A DNA stretch of 64,000 bases from Candidatus Methanoperedens sp. (GCA_012026795.1 VEPM01000006.1:124001-188000), one strand, 5' to 3'; positions 34,350 to 42,671 are shown, counted from the first letter of the stretch. Numbers and translations are program-made. Notes: generated from the sequence alone by a model not told the origin.

Positions 34350-35545
34350 CTTGCTTTTACCATAGAAGCAATCCTCTGCCCCATAGCATAGCACTTTTCA
34401 AGGTCATGCCCATCCGGCCTGAAATTCACTTCCAGTGATTCGACAGGTTCGTACCCACCCGATTTTAGTTTCTCGTTGACGGCCCTGACTCCACCTCCGG
34501 CCCAGCCGTATGAGCCGAAAGTCGCCCAGAGCTTGTTCATGGGGCGCAGTCCCATGAGGTATGTTAAAAATCCACCTACAGTGGGGAACATGCCGTTATT
34601 CAAAGTGGGTGAGCCGATGAGAATGGCCTTTGATTCGAGGACCTCCTTTACTATTTCGCTCCATTCGGTCTTTCGCAGGTGAAACAAAGATACTTCAACC
34701 CCTGAATCCGAAACCCCTCTTAAGATGTTATTTGCCATTGTTTCCGTGCTGTTCCACATAGTATCGTAAATGACCAGTACCTTCTTTTTTGACTCGCCTT
34801 TTGCCCATTTAAGATAAGCATTGATGATCTGTCCGGGGTCTGTCCATATCATACCATGCGAAGGTGCGATCATCTTTATTTCAATCCCGAGTTTCCGGAC
34901 CTCCTCGATTTTCTTAAGGATAACTCCGCCAAATGGCATGAGGATATTGGCATAATATTTTGCAGCCTCATCCATTACAGTATCGCAATCATATCCTGTA
35001 AGACTGCAAACATCCTCATCAAACCTGAACGATGAGGCAAGATGCTGGCCGAAACCATCATTGGAGAGGAGGATTTTATCCTCCTTGAGATATGTGAACA
35101 TATTGTCAGGCCAGTGAAGCATTGGCGCTGTAATAAATGAAAGAGTTTTATTGCCAAGTTTTAACTCATCCCCTGTTTTGACCGTCCTGAAATTCCAGTT
35201 GCCCCTGAAATGCCTGATCAGTCCTTCTTTCCCTTTTTCGGTGCAAATCACTTCCGCATCCGGGATAATTCCCATAATATCGGGAAGGGAGCCGGAATGA
35301 TCCATTTCCACATGGTTTGAAATTACATAACCGATCTTTACAGGGTTAATGATTTCCTTTATCCTTTCAAGCATCTCACCTGCAAAACCGTGTTTTACAG
35401 TATCTACAAGCGCAATTTTGTCATCAACTATAAGGTATGCGTTGTAGGTTCCTCCGCGTGGGGTTGTATATCCATGGAAATCCCGGAGATTCCAGTCAAT
35501 AACGCCAACCCAGTAAACTCCTTTTGCTAATTCGATTCTTGTCAT
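34346..35545 (-). CDS. fprA: FprA-type flavodiiron protein (F420H2 oxidase family)
   Basis: A 399-residue A-type flavoprotein. The metallo-beta-lactamase-like domain (1-250) holds the diiron ligands in SNHVEMDHSGSLPDI near residue 80 (H-x-E-x-D-H), MLHWPDNM near 146 and a late His in PSHGMIW. The flavodoxin domain (255-399) has VIYDTMWNSTETMANNI for FMN binding and GSPTLNNGMFPTV. Such enzymes reduce O2 to water with F420H2 in methanogens and their relatives, protecting anaerobic metabolism. It stands alone, with a 21-bp dyad just upstream. Confidence 0.92.
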   Translation of the reverse strand: MTRIELAKGVYWVGVIDWNLRDFHGYTTPRGGTYNAYLIVDDKIALVDTVKHGFAGEMLERIKEIINPVKIGYVISNHVEMDHSGSLPDIMGIIPDAEVICTEKGKEGLIRHFRGNWNFRTVKTGDELKLGNKTLSFITAPMLHWPDNMFTYLKEDKILLSNDGFGQHLASSFRFDEDVCSLTGYDCDTVMDEAAKYYANILMPFGGVILKKIEEVRKLGIEIKMIAPSHGMIWTDPGQIINAYLKWAKGESKKKVLVIYDTMWNSTETMANNILRGVSDSGVEVSLFHLRKTEWSEIVKEVLESKAILIGSPTLNNGMFPTVGGFLTYLMGLRPMNKLWATFGSYGWAGGGVRAVNEKLKSGGYEPVESLEVNFRPDGHDLEKCYAMGQRIASMVKAS

Positions 35546-35573
35546 TTGATCATTCCCATTAAATCTCGAATTA

Positions 35574-35594
35574 TACTTCTTTATCTTAGAAGTA
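35574..35594. promoter_or_regulatory. TACTTCT...AGAAGTA dyad upstream of fprA
   Basis: Perfect 7-bp arms TACTTCT (35574-35580) and AGAAGTA (35588-35594) around TTATCTT, 29-49 bases before the fprA ATG on the minus strand. Could be an operator for an oxygen or redox response; inference. Confidence 0.45.
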
Positions 35595-35626
35595 ATAGTT
35601 TTTGGTGTCGGTGTTAAATATGAAAA

Positions 35627-36046
35627 TCAAATAAACAGGAACGTCTGCTCAGCTTTTATATCTTCATCGATCTCTTCTGCATATCTCCGTTTCAAGCCAA
35701 TAATCGCCTCAGCAGGCAGGACTTTTGCCATCGGGCATCGTTCATCCACCTTATCGACATCGATAACAGGATATAATTTACATAATTCGGGACGGCATAA
35801 ATAAATACGACAGCGGTTCTCCTTATTTAAAAAGATGCACCGTCCTTTTATCATTTTAATAGCATAATATATACCATGTTCCCCTTTTACCTCCCTGAAA
35901 AATTTTTTGGGTTCAAGTTCAATGGAATATCCCTTTCTGGCATTTGTGATCAATTCGGAAACTTCGGCTTTTGTCAGGACAGCGCAGTTATGACAGCAAA
36001 GTGATTTACAGCGTCCAATATCGCAAGCCTTAAATGAAATTTGCAT
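35627..36046 (-). CDS. YkgJ-family cysteine-cluster protein
   Basis: A 139-residue protein, MQISFKACDIGRCKSLCCHNC at the start, then KGRCIFLNKENRCRIYLCRP and ELCKLYPVI: the CxxxC and CxIYxxRPxxCxxYP pattern of the YkgJ/Fe-S-oxidoreductase-like zinc or iron cluster family. Typical length. The longer open frame to 36286 would run through the neighbouring hydrolase gene and has no family likeness, so the ATG at 36046 is used. Its start codon lies inside a palindrome shared with the divergent metallo-hydrolase. Function unproven; metal chelation is assumed. Confidence 0.8.
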   Translation of the reverse strand: MQISFKACDIGRCKSLCCHNCAVLTKAEVSELITNARKGYSIELEPKKFFREVKGEHGIYYAIKMIKGRCIFLNKENRCRIYLCRPELCKLYPVIDVDKVDERCPMAKVLPAEAIIGLKRRYAEEIDEDIKAEQTFLFI

Positions 36047-36064
36047 AATATTGCTATTATGCAA
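36041..36064. promoter_or_regulatory. Palindrome formed by two divergent start codons
   Basis: Perfect 10-bp arms TTGCATAATA (36041-36050) and TATTATGCAA (36055-36064) with spacer TTGC. The ATG of the YkgJ gene (36046, minus) and that of the metallo-hydrolase (36059, plus) sit in opposite arms, so each gene's promoter must lie inside the other gene. Confidence 0.7.
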
Positions 36065-36676
36065 GTCATTAAAATAAATAATTCTCCCTATGATGCCAAT
36101 GCATACCTCGTAAATGGAACAATACTCATAGACGTGGGGATGGACAGCAGCGAAATCATTTCTCAACTTGAGAAACATACAGCCCTCGATGACCTGGAAA
36201 TTATTTTCCTTACACATTGCCATTATGACCATTCGGGAGGGGCATCGGGTGTTGCCAGAGCAACGGGCGCTAAAATAGCAATTCACAAAAATGATGCACC
36301 GCTTCTTGGAAATTCGGATGCGAGCGCTTCACGTTTATTCGGTAAAAAATCTCCCACTGTCGTGCCTGATATCCTTCTTTCCGGGGGTGAGAAATTCGGG
36401 GAGCTTGAAATAATCCATACGCCAGGCCATACTCCCGGAGGGATCTGTCTTTATGATCCTGTATCCAAAATCCTTTTTTCCGGTGACACCGTTTTCCAGG
36501 ATGGAAGTTTCGGGCGCACCGACCTTTATGGCGGGAATTCTTCCCAGCTGATAGGATCAATAAGAAAGCTGACACTCCTTGATGTTAATATCATGTACCC
36601 GGGTCATGGAGAAACCGTAATGAACAATGCAAATGAACAGATCAAATTATCATTGTTGATGGCATCACAATATTGA
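36059..36676 (+). CDS. Metallo-beta-lactamase-fold hydrolase (glyoxalase II-like)
   Basis: A 205-residue enzyme with the full metal site: LTHCHYDHSGGASG near residue 50 (HxHxDH), HTPGHTPGG near 126, SGDTVF near 148 and YPGHGET near 184. It probably hydrolyses a thioester or similar bond; the substrate is unknown. The start at the ATG 36059 gives MQVIKINNSPYDANAYLV, the normal family opening. Divergent from the YkgJ-family gene with 12 bases between the ATGs. It converges with the small membrane-anchored protein downstream. Confidence 0.88.
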   Translation: MQVIKINNSPYDANAYLVNGTILIDVGMDSSEIISQLEKHTALDDLEIIFLTHCHYDHSGGASGVARATGAKIAIHKNDAPLLGNSDASASRLFGKKSPTVVPDILLSGGEKFGELEIIHTPGHTPGGICLYDPVSKILFSGDTVFQDGSFGRTDLYGGNSSQLIGSIRKLTLLDVNIMYPGHGETVMNNANEQIKLSLLMASQY

Positions 36677-36679
36677 ATA

Positions 36680-37018
36680 TCATCTACTTTTGACAAATAT
36701 AGCAATTGTGATGACCAATGTCAATATCAACACTGGTGCAATGATATTTTTCACCAGCCCGTAAATCATATTTACGCTCGAATTAAGGCGATTGATCGAA
36801 TCGACAACAGGCTCCAGATTGACTGGCTTGACAACAGGTGTTATCTTTTCGACCTGAGGTTCTTCGTGCTGGTATCTTTCTACAGGCTGCGCTGCGGCAG
36901 ATGGTCCTGGTACCTCTCTTCTTGGAATACTTTGCGCAACCGGAGGTTTCGGCGGCTGCTGTGGTGGTTTATTTTTTAATAGCGCTTTAAATAACGCATC
37001 TTCGCTCATATTTGCCAT
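36680..37018 (-). CDS. Tail-anchored proline-rich membrane protein
   Basis: A 112-residue protein with an N-terminal soluble part (1-70) rich in Pro, Gln and Glu (KNKPPQQPPKPPVAQ), a short amphipathic helix (about 70-85) and one C-terminal hydrophobic helix (about 91-109) ending KSR. This looks like a cytoplasmic, membrane-tethered adapter. No family is recognised. GAAGGGT lies upstream of the first ATG; MSEDALF three codons on is an alternative start. Confidence 0.6.
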   Translation of the reverse strand: MANMSEDALFKALLKNKPPQQPPKPPVAQSIPRREVPGPSAAAQPVERYQHEEPQVEKITPVVKPVNLEPVVDSINRLNSSVNMIYGLVKNIIAPVLILTLVITIAIFVKSR

Positions 37019-37104
37019 TTTCGTACCCTTCTGCTTCTAATTCTTCTAAGAAGCAAAGTTTAATTTACTTATTTCTATTTAAATGATTTGCATGAATTGC
37101 TTGA

Positions 37105-38145
37105 TCAATGTTGTGTTTCCCCGGCAACGATTAATTGAGCATTATTTAAAACTGGACTCATCACGATCAGGTTTTCCGAACACCGCGATTCATACCTGGT
37201 GCCATGTGAATTCAGGACATTCAGGAGGATTTTTTCAATTGCACTTATTGCGCGTTTATCTGTATTCCCGTGATAAATATACAATGTGTTTTCATTGACA
37301 TCGATCCGCTCAACTATTCCCATGTATTCATATACTGATTTCATAGTCGGGATCAGGACATCAAGGGGAATATCCCTTATAGGGATTTTATGGATAGCTT
37401 CGATGGGTGCAGTGAGATAACTCGGTGCCTCTTTTCCGATCAATAATTCCTGATAGTAATTCCTGGGAATTGTGACCATATTGTAATTAGTCTGTTTGTA
37501 AAGATTTACAATGCATTTCCAGAAATCCAGCTTTTTTGTTATTTCTGATGAGATATCTTCCATATCCCCAAAATAATTAATAAGAGATTGTTTTGCAATA
37601 TTTGCATTAATTTGCTTTCTGAAACTGACAGTAATCTTATTGGACATCTTCTTTAAAGAAACGATCTCCTGTTTCTTATGCGATACTAAGAATGATGAGA
37701 TCAAACCCCCGAGAAATTCAAGTTTATAATTACTATTTCCTGAAAGTGTGAGTGTCAGGTATGATGGATTTACATTGTCGTCATAGTCTTCTATTCTGAT
37801 ATTTGTCTGCCAGCTTGCTCCGTTTGTCATTTCACCCATATACTTTTCAAGGTCAGAGAGCATCACTATCTTTACAGGATCAATAATACTGTTAAGATGC
37901 TCCGGATCGATAATCCTTCCCCGTGCCTGTTTGATCAGCCAGAAAATGACATTTTCAGTCAAATTGTAATCTGTTTTCAATCCATCTATGAGGTTATTAA
38001 TGGCTTCAGGATCCCTTGTCATCGTGTCGATAAGATCTATTATTTCACGCATCGCAGCGCTAAAATTCCCTTTATGTTTAAGGACAAGTGGCTCCAGTTT
38101 TCTTAAATGCCCTTTTTCTAATGAGATATTTTTTCTTACTGACAT
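37105..38145 (-). CDS. Archaeal protein with RHH-like N-terminus
   Basis: A 346-residue soluble protein. The N-terminus MSVRKNISLEKGHLRKLEPL followed by GNFSAAMREIIDLID resembles a ribbon-helix-helix DNA-binding unit of the CopG/MetJ kind. The rest (about 60-346) is alpha/beta with no recognised motif; LSDLEKYMGEMTNGASWQTN and PIRDIPLDVLIPTMKSVYEYM are landmarks. Possibly a large archaeal regulator. Its promoter region carries an element also found before the divergent 62-residue gene, which would fit self-regulation. Confidence 0.6.
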   Translation of the reverse strand: MSVRKNISLEKGHLRKLEPLVLKHKGNFSAAMREIIDLIDTMTRDPEAINNLIDGLKTDYNLTENVIFWLIKQARGRIIDPEHLNSIIDPVKIVMLSDLEKYMGEMTNGASWQTNIRIEDYDDNVNPSYLTLTLSGNSNYKLEFLGGLISSFLVSHKKQEIVSLKKMSNKITVSFRKQINANIAKQSLINYFGDMEDISSEITKKLDFWKCIVNLYKQTNYNMVTIPRNYYQELLIGKEAPSYLTAPIEAIHKIPIRDIPLDVLIPTMKSVYEYMGIVERIDVNENTLYIYHGNTDKRAISAIEKILLNVLNSHGTRYESRCSENLIVMSPVLNNAQLIVAGETQH

Positions 38146-38199
38146 AAAAACGTCCTGATAGCGCTAAACCAATAAATGGTTCACCTGAATATAAACGGA

Positions 38200-38221
38200 G
38201 TTGTGAAAAATGTGTGAATAG
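38200..38221 (-). promoter_or_regulatory. Shared upstream element, copy 1
   Basis: Reading toward the RHH-like gene the sequence is CTATTCACACATTTTTCACA followed by AC. It ends 54 bases before that gene's ATG. Copy 2 lies at 38404 in the opposite orientation. Confidence 0.55.
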
Positions 38222-38403
38222 TTTTTTTTGTGAAGAATATATATCTCATTTTAAAATAAAGTTTTACCATAAATACAATAAAAATAAATACTACGACTTG
38301 TAATTGCTTAATTTCTTATATTTTTGTTTTATTTGAAAAATTAGCCAATATAACTATATAATATTTTAAAACGGTAGTTATTAATAGGATGATTGAAAAA
38401 ATA

Positions 38404-38425
38404 CTATCACACTATTTTTCACAAC
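38404..38425 (+). promoter_or_regulatory. Shared upstream element, copy 2
   Basis: Reading toward the small membrane-protein gene the sequence is CTATCACACTATTTTTCACA followed by AC, nearly identical to copy 1 apart from a one-base shift. It ends 48 bases before that gene's ATG. Confidence 0.55.
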
Positions 38426-38473
38426 GTTTGTTTTATCATTGAGAAACAATTACAATTATAATAGAGACTGAAT

Positions 38474-38662
38474 ATGGTATCAAAAAGCGTAACAATTCTT
38501 AGTTTTTTACTGCCAATAGCCATGGTAATAGGAACAAGTATTGCGATTTATTTCTATGAATACTCTTCAACGATACTGCTTATATTAATTGCACTCGGCG
38601 GACTGATGGTCTGTGTATATGTGTTAATTCTCAAATCACAAAAACACAGATCTGCCAGGTAA
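38474..38662 (+). CDS. 62-residue membrane protein
   Basis: Two hydrophobic helices (about 7-29 and 33-53) joined by a tight YEYSS turn, then a basic tail KSQKHRSAR: a two-span hairpin with cytoplasmic ends. No family is recognised. It has an upstream element in common with the divergent RHH-like gene and converges with the MFS transporter. Small size means function cannot be guessed. Confidence 0.5.
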   Translation: MVSKSVTILSFLLPIAMVIGTSIAIYFYEYSSTILLILIALGGLMVCVYVLILKSQKHRSAR

Positions 38663-38682
38663 TTATAGTTACCAGGTTTTCG

Positions 38683-40053
38683 TTATCCGGTTTTCGATTT
38701 GCTGCGTACAAGTGAGACAAGCACCGCAACCCCGCAAATAATGGCAGAAACAATATATGCATCCCTGAAAGCAGGTAAGAATGAACTCTCATTGTTCCCA
38801 TAAAAGACAAACCTGTTTGAGAATACTGCTCCTGAAACAGCCACGCCAATGACCATACCCATATTTCTCATTGTTCCCATTACCCCTGCTGCAATGCCTA
38901 ACTGTTCTTTTGGAAGCGAACCCATTATTATGCTATTGTTCGGGGGCTGGAAAAGCCCCATGCCAAGACCAAGGAATGAAAGGCGAAGAGCTACATCGGT
39001 GAAACTTGAATCCAGTGTTAAGTAACCCATTGAAAGGATCGATACTGCTGCGATACCGATGCCCAGTGAACTCAGGATATACGAATTTGTCCGGTCAGAT
39101 AGCCAGCCTGATAGAGGCGAGACAACAGACATTACAAGCGGAACTGCCATGAAAATAAATCCCATTTTCTCTGTTGAATATCCAAGTTCATCCTGTAAAT
39201 AAAACGGCATCAACAGTATGACACTGAACATTGCCATGAAGCTTATGAGGGCGCTGATGTTTGCAGCTGCAAATTGCCTGTTCTTGAAATGCCCGATATC
39301 AAGTACTGGCTGTTTTGCTCTGGTTTCAATCCTGACAAATATTATGAAAAATACAATGGATGATATAAATAAGGATATAATGAGACCTGACCCCCAGCCT
39401 TTTTCCTGGCCTTCGCTTAAAGCAAGGAGTAATGATATCAAACTGATAAATAGTGTAATTCCGCCGGGAATATCAAATGTCTGGTCTTTATTAATAGTCT
39501 CATCTTTTTGAAGAATTTTTAAAGCCAACACAGTCCCGATTATCCCGATAGGTAAATTTATTAAAAAAATCGATTGCCATCCAACATTCTGGATCAGGAA
39601 ACCACCCGTTACAGGGCCTGCCATTGAACCAATTGATACAACAGTCCCGATTAATCCCATTGCTTTTCCCCTTTCACGCGGAGGAAATGCATGAGTTACT
39701 ATTGCAACACCTGTCGCCATCAACAATGCTGCTCCGACACCCTGGATTATCCTGAAAAATATGAGCTGCCCTTCTGTTGTGGATATGGCGCAAAGACCTG
39801 AGCCGATCGTGAACAGGGCCAGTCCCCCTGCAAAAATGATTTTCCTTCCCACCATGTCTGAAATCCTGCCAAGGCTAAGAAGAAGGCTTGTTATGGTCAG
39901 GAGATAAGCCATCACTACCCATTCGATCGTTGTTATATCTGTTTTAAAGTAATCTGTAAGTGTGGGAAGAGCGACATTCACTATGCTACCATCAAGAGTA
40001 GCCATAAAGATGCCTATCCAGACCACACCCATTGCTTTCCACTTATATTCCAT
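38683..40053 (-). CDS. MFS drug exporter, DHA2 (EmrB/QacA) family
   Basis: A 456-residue transporter with about 14 hydrophobic helices. Family motifs are visible: VWIGIFMATLDGSIVNVALP in helix 1 (motif D1), LGRISDMVGRKIIF (motif A) near residue 60, RIIQGVGAALLMATG (motif B) and GPVTGGFLIQNVGWQSIFLIN (motif C) near 145. It should expel hydrophobic compounds using the proton gradient. It begins directly after the moaB stop with no base between, so the two form an operon, an odd pairing for MoaB. Confidence 0.92.
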   Translation of the reverse strand: MEYKWKAMGVVWIGIFMATLDGSIVNVALPTLTDYFKTDITTIEWVVMAYLLTITSLLLSLGRISDMVGRKIIFAGGLALFTIGSGLCAISTTEGQLIFFRIIQGVGAALLMATGVAIVTHAFPPRERGKAMGLIGTVVSIGSMAGPVTGGFLIQNVGWQSIFLINLPIGIIGTVLALKILQKDETINKDQTFDIPGGITLFISLISLLLALSEGQEKGWGSGLIISLFISSIVFFIIFVRIETRAKQPVLDIGHFKNRQFAAANISALISFMAMFSVILLMPFYLQDELGYSTEKMGFIFMAVPLVMSVVSPLSGWLSDRTNSYILSSLGIGIAAVSILSMGYLTLDSSFTDVALRLSFLGLGMGLFQPPNNSIIMGSLPKEQLGIAAGVMGTMRNMGMVIGVAVSGAVFSNRFVFYGNNESSFLPAFRDAYIVSAIICGVAVLVSLVRSKSKTG

Positions 40054-40587
40054 TTATTGTCCCTTTATATGTTTCAGGATGTGTCCCATTTCAGGCAGGA
40101 TGAGTTCAAGTGCAAGTTTTACAGCATTCGGCGACCCCGGAAGGCAAAATATGACCTTTCCGCGGGCAACGCCTGCGATCGCCCTTGTAAGCATTATGGA
40201 ATTACCTACCTGTTCTATGCTTTTGAGCCTGAATAACTCCCCAAAACCAGGCATTTCTTTCTCGATGAACGGGGTCACCGCTTCAATGGTCACATCAGTC
40301 CGGGAAAGACCTGTGCCGCCGCTTGATATTATCACATCGGCGTCTGAATATAAGTTTTTCTTGAAAGCATCCCTTATCATTTCCAGATTATCCGGGATCA
40401 ATTCATAATTCACTATCATACTGCCCTTGACCTGCAGCATTCCCCAGATAAGTTTTCCGGATACGTCCTCTGCGCGCTCAGGGCGATCTGTTTTCCCATA
40501 TTTTTCGTACCTGGATGTACTTATGGTCAATATTGCACATTTATAAATTTCCGGCGCGTTTTCCTTATGAAGCAGCGAGGTATCCAT
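40054..40587 (-). CDS. moaB: Molybdenum cofactor biosynthesis protein MoaB/Mog type
   Basis: A 177-residue protein that adenylylates molybdopterin. ILTISTSRYEKYGKTDRPER at about 21-40 and SSGGTGLSRTDVTIEAV at about 90-106 are the MoaB/Mog motifs, and PGFGELFRLKS and FCLPGSPNAVKLALE follow. The cofactor in this lineage is molybdo- or tungstopterin for formylmethanofuran dehydrogenase and other enzymes. TATA-like TTTATATGG lies upstream near 40595. It heads an apparent two-gene unit with the exporter. Confidence 0.92.
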   Translation of the reverse strand: MDTSLLHKENAPEIYKCAILTISTSRYEKYGKTDRPERAEDVSGKLIWGMLQVKGSMIVNYELIPDNLEMIRDAFKKNLYSDADVIISSGGTGLSRTDVTIEAVTPFIEKEMPGFGELFRLKSIEQVGNSIMLTRAIAGVARGKVIFCLPGSPNAVKLALELILPEMGHILKHIKGQ

Positions 40588-40864
40588 GGGGGTTCATATA
40601 TTTATATGGATATATAAGGCTACGGCTCAGAATCTTTACAATTAATATATTTTAACCCCGTTTCTTATCCTAAATGAAGGCTTTATAGTTTTTATTCTTT
40701 TCGTTTATGAAAATGACTAAATATTTAAAATTGATTGTATAATTATATGTTTAATAGAAATACTTTGTTTAAATTCATACATATTTCACAATTTGATTAT
40801 TAACAGACGTTCATCATCAAATTGCCCAATTATCTTGAATCTCCCTACACCCCTTAAATTTTAG

Positions 40865-41133
40865 CTCTTGGCAGAATGGGAAGAGCTTGCCAGACATCAG
40901 GGGCTTAAACGAATTATACATTATCTAAATATAATAATAATTGCATATTTTCTGACAACACTTGCTGATTTAATCTTTTCATCAGTCTTCCCAAACCTGT
41001 TTTTTCTCCTGCTTTAGTTATTGGTTATTCCATAGTCCTATGCATATACATCTTTAATATTACCCTTCTTGTGCTTCCATTGAGAGGACTTCGGGCTATG
41101 TTTAAATTCAGTGGTATGGCAGAAAATGAATAA
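40865..41133 (+). pseudogene. Frameshifted membrane-protein remnant
   Basis: One frame gives AEWEELARHQGLKRIIHYLN and a hydrophobic helix from 40871, stops near 41017, and a second frame continues LVIGYSIVLCIYIF ... LVLPLRGLRAMFKFSGMAEN to the stop at 41131. Joined they make a small protein with about three membrane helices. No start codon is visible at the left side, so the N-terminus is also lost. Confidence 0.5.
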
Positions 41134-41172
41134 ATACATTCTGTTATATTACTTACTTAAAAAAGTGAGATA

Positions 41173-41313
41173 ATGGTCTATCTTGAGACAATCCATACAT
41201 CCATCGTCTGCGGAGAACATCAAGCAGAAAAAGATATGGTTTTCTCACCAATTCTCTATGGATGGCTTTGTTCAGCCTGCAAGCCGAGGGGTCGGCAAGT
41301 GCAATACACTTGA
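41173..41313 (+). CDS. 46-residue decayed zinc-ribbon-like protein, copy A
   Basis: Reads MVYLETIHTSIVCGEHQAEK then DMVFSPILYGWLCSACKPRG and a short tail. It is a paralogue of the protein at 42537: the core KDMVFS and GWLCSACKP are identical, and the DNA shares long identical runs. Copy A has lost the first Cys of its first CxxC (SIVC instead of CTLC), so metal binding is likely impaired. It precedes the AlbA_2 gene on the same strand. Confidence 0.5.
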   Translation: MVYLETIHTSIVCGEHQAEKDMVFSPILYGWLCSACKPRGRQVQYT

Positions 41314-41316
41314 AAT

Positions 41317-41332
41317 AATGGTTTTAACCATT
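41317..41332. promoter_or_regulatory. AATGGTT...AACCATT palindrome before the AlbA_2 gene
   Basis: Arms AATGGTT and AACCATT around TT. About 25 bases on lies a TATA box (TTTTTATATATAAT, near 41355), and the ATG is 25 bases beyond that with no Shine-Dalgarno, so the message looks leaderless and the palindrome sits at the expected BRE-upstream site. Confidence 0.5.
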
Positions 41333-41382
41333 TAACAGTTTCTTTTAGAAATTTTTATATATAATAAATTTAATTTGTTCTC

Positions 41383-42540
41383 ATGTTATTTAATAAGGCA
41401 TTATCAAAAGTTGACTATTCCGATATTGATAAACTAAGGACAAATGAAATCGCTGAATCTGTAATATTAGATTATAAAAGAGATTATAATCTAAAAGATG
41501 AGGGTAAAAATTTATTGAAAGAAGTAACTTCTTTTTCAAACTCAAATGGAGGCTTTTTGATATATGGGATTGAAGAAATTGGGAGTGGTGGCTATCCAAA
41601 AGAAATATTGGGCATTGAAAAAAATATTAATTTGGAAACGTTAGAGCAGATTATAATAGGCAATATTAGACCTCGAATTAATGTTCAAATGAAAAAAATA
41701 GATATTCCAAATTCGGAAAAAATAATATTAATAATCAGCATTCCAGAAGGGCAAAACAAACCATATTATAACAACAAGGTTAATAAATTCTTTAAAAGGT
41801 ATAATTTTGAGGCAAAAGAAATGGATGAACATGAGATAGAAGCACTATATCAACAAAGATTTTTTGGTGTGGGGCGGCTCGCAAAATACGTTGAAGATAC
41901 GATTTTATTTAATCGAGGCTTAATATCAATTGACCTTGCTAAGTTAATAGATGCTCATATTATCATAACTCCTTTGAAAGTGGATGAAAAGATAATAGAT
42001 AGTATGCAAAAATTAAATTTCAATGTTAATTCAACTAAATTTGATCCGGAAAAGGATGATCTTTACTTATCTGGATTTGCTTCACCATCAAGATATGGAA
42101 TAAAATGGAGTGAAGAACATAGGGATATGACTGTAGAAATTCACAGAAATGGTCTAATTCATTATATGAAAGACTATAATGACGGTGATAAAATATCAAA
42201 AGAGTTATGGGAGTATGGTTTATCTGTTGATGTATTACGGACTATTCAATTTTCCAATTTAGTTTACTCAACCTTAAATTTTATAGGCAAAGTCAAGATA
42301 ATTCTTAAGATTAAAAATACCAATAATTCATATATATTTCGTAATTATGGTGATAGGAAAGGTAATGTTTGTTTGGCAGAAGATATTTTCATTGAAAGAG
42401 AATGGGACTCATGGAGATTAAGCGAAGATTACCTAAAGATTGGACAAATTATAATGGATGAATTTAATAACTATTACGGAATGTGGCAATCTCGTTATTT
42501 TTCTGAAGAAAAAGGTGAAATTAAATTCAAAAAACAATGA
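41383..42540 (+). CDS. Schlafen-type AlbA_2 domain protein
   Basis: A 385-residue protein whose residues 20-155 form a Schlafen AlbA_2 domain (PF04326): ILDYKRDYN, EVTSFSNSNGGFLIYGIEEI and IPEGQNKPYY are its core motifs. Schlafen-core proteins bind nucleic acids, and some cut tRNA; the AlbA_2 group in prokaryotes is often found in defence or regulatory settings. The C-terminal part (170-385) is alpha/beta with no recognised motif. Codon use is strongly AT-biased compared with the core genes around it, which suggests transfer. Its stop overlaps the start of zinc-ribbon copy B as ATGA. Confidence 0.85.
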   Translation: MLFNKALSKVDYSDIDKLRTNEIAESVILDYKRDYNLKDEGKNLLKEVTSFSNSNGGFLIYGIEEIGSGGYPKEILGIEKNINLETLEQIIIGNIRPRINVQMKKIDIPNSEKIILIISIPEGQNKPYYNNKVNKFFKRYNFEAKEMDEHEIEALYQQRFFGVGRLAKYVEDTILFNRGLISIDLAKLIDAHIIITPLKVDEKIIDSMQKLNFNVNSTKFDPEKDDLYLSGFASPSRYGIKWSEEHRDMTVEIHRNGLIHYMKDYNDGDKISKELWEYGLSVDVLRTIQFSNLVYSTLNFIGKVKIILKIKNTNNSYIFRNYGDRKGNVCLAEDIFIEREWDSWRLSEDYLKIGQIIMDEFNNYYGMWQSRYFSEEKGEIKFKKQ

Positions 42541-42671
42541 TTTCAGACCCAGAAACAATTTACATTTGCACTCTCTGCCGAGAAGGGCAGGAAGAGAAAG
42601 ATATGGTTTTTTCCATTAATCTTGGCGGCTGGCTCTGCTCCGCCTGCAAGCCAATCACTCGGCATGTATAA
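42537..42671 (+). CDS. 44-residue zinc-ribbon-like protein, copy B
   Basis: Reads MISDPETIYICTLCREGQEE then KDMVFSINLGGWLCSACKPI. It has CTLC at residues 11-14 and CSAC at 34-37, the two CxxC knuckles of a rubredoxin-like zinc ribbon. Its start overlaps the AlbA_2 stop (ATGA), so it is translationally coupled to it. It is the intact paralogue of copy A at 41173. Confidence 0.65.
   Translation: MISDPETIYICTLCREGQEEKDMVFSINLGGWLCSACKPITRHV

Larger units (their letters stand above)
38146..38473. other. AT-rich intergenic region with paired elements
   Basis: A 328-base divergent control region between the RHH-like gene and a small membrane protein. I see no gene in it. Besides AT-rich promoter-like stretches it holds the two related elements listed separately. 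Confidence 0.6.

Noticed and set aside
35627-36286. Long form of the YkgJ-family protein (219 residues)
   Set aside because: The extra 80 N-terminal residues are the antisense of the metallo-hydrolase gene and contain no family motif; the start at 36046 fits the family.
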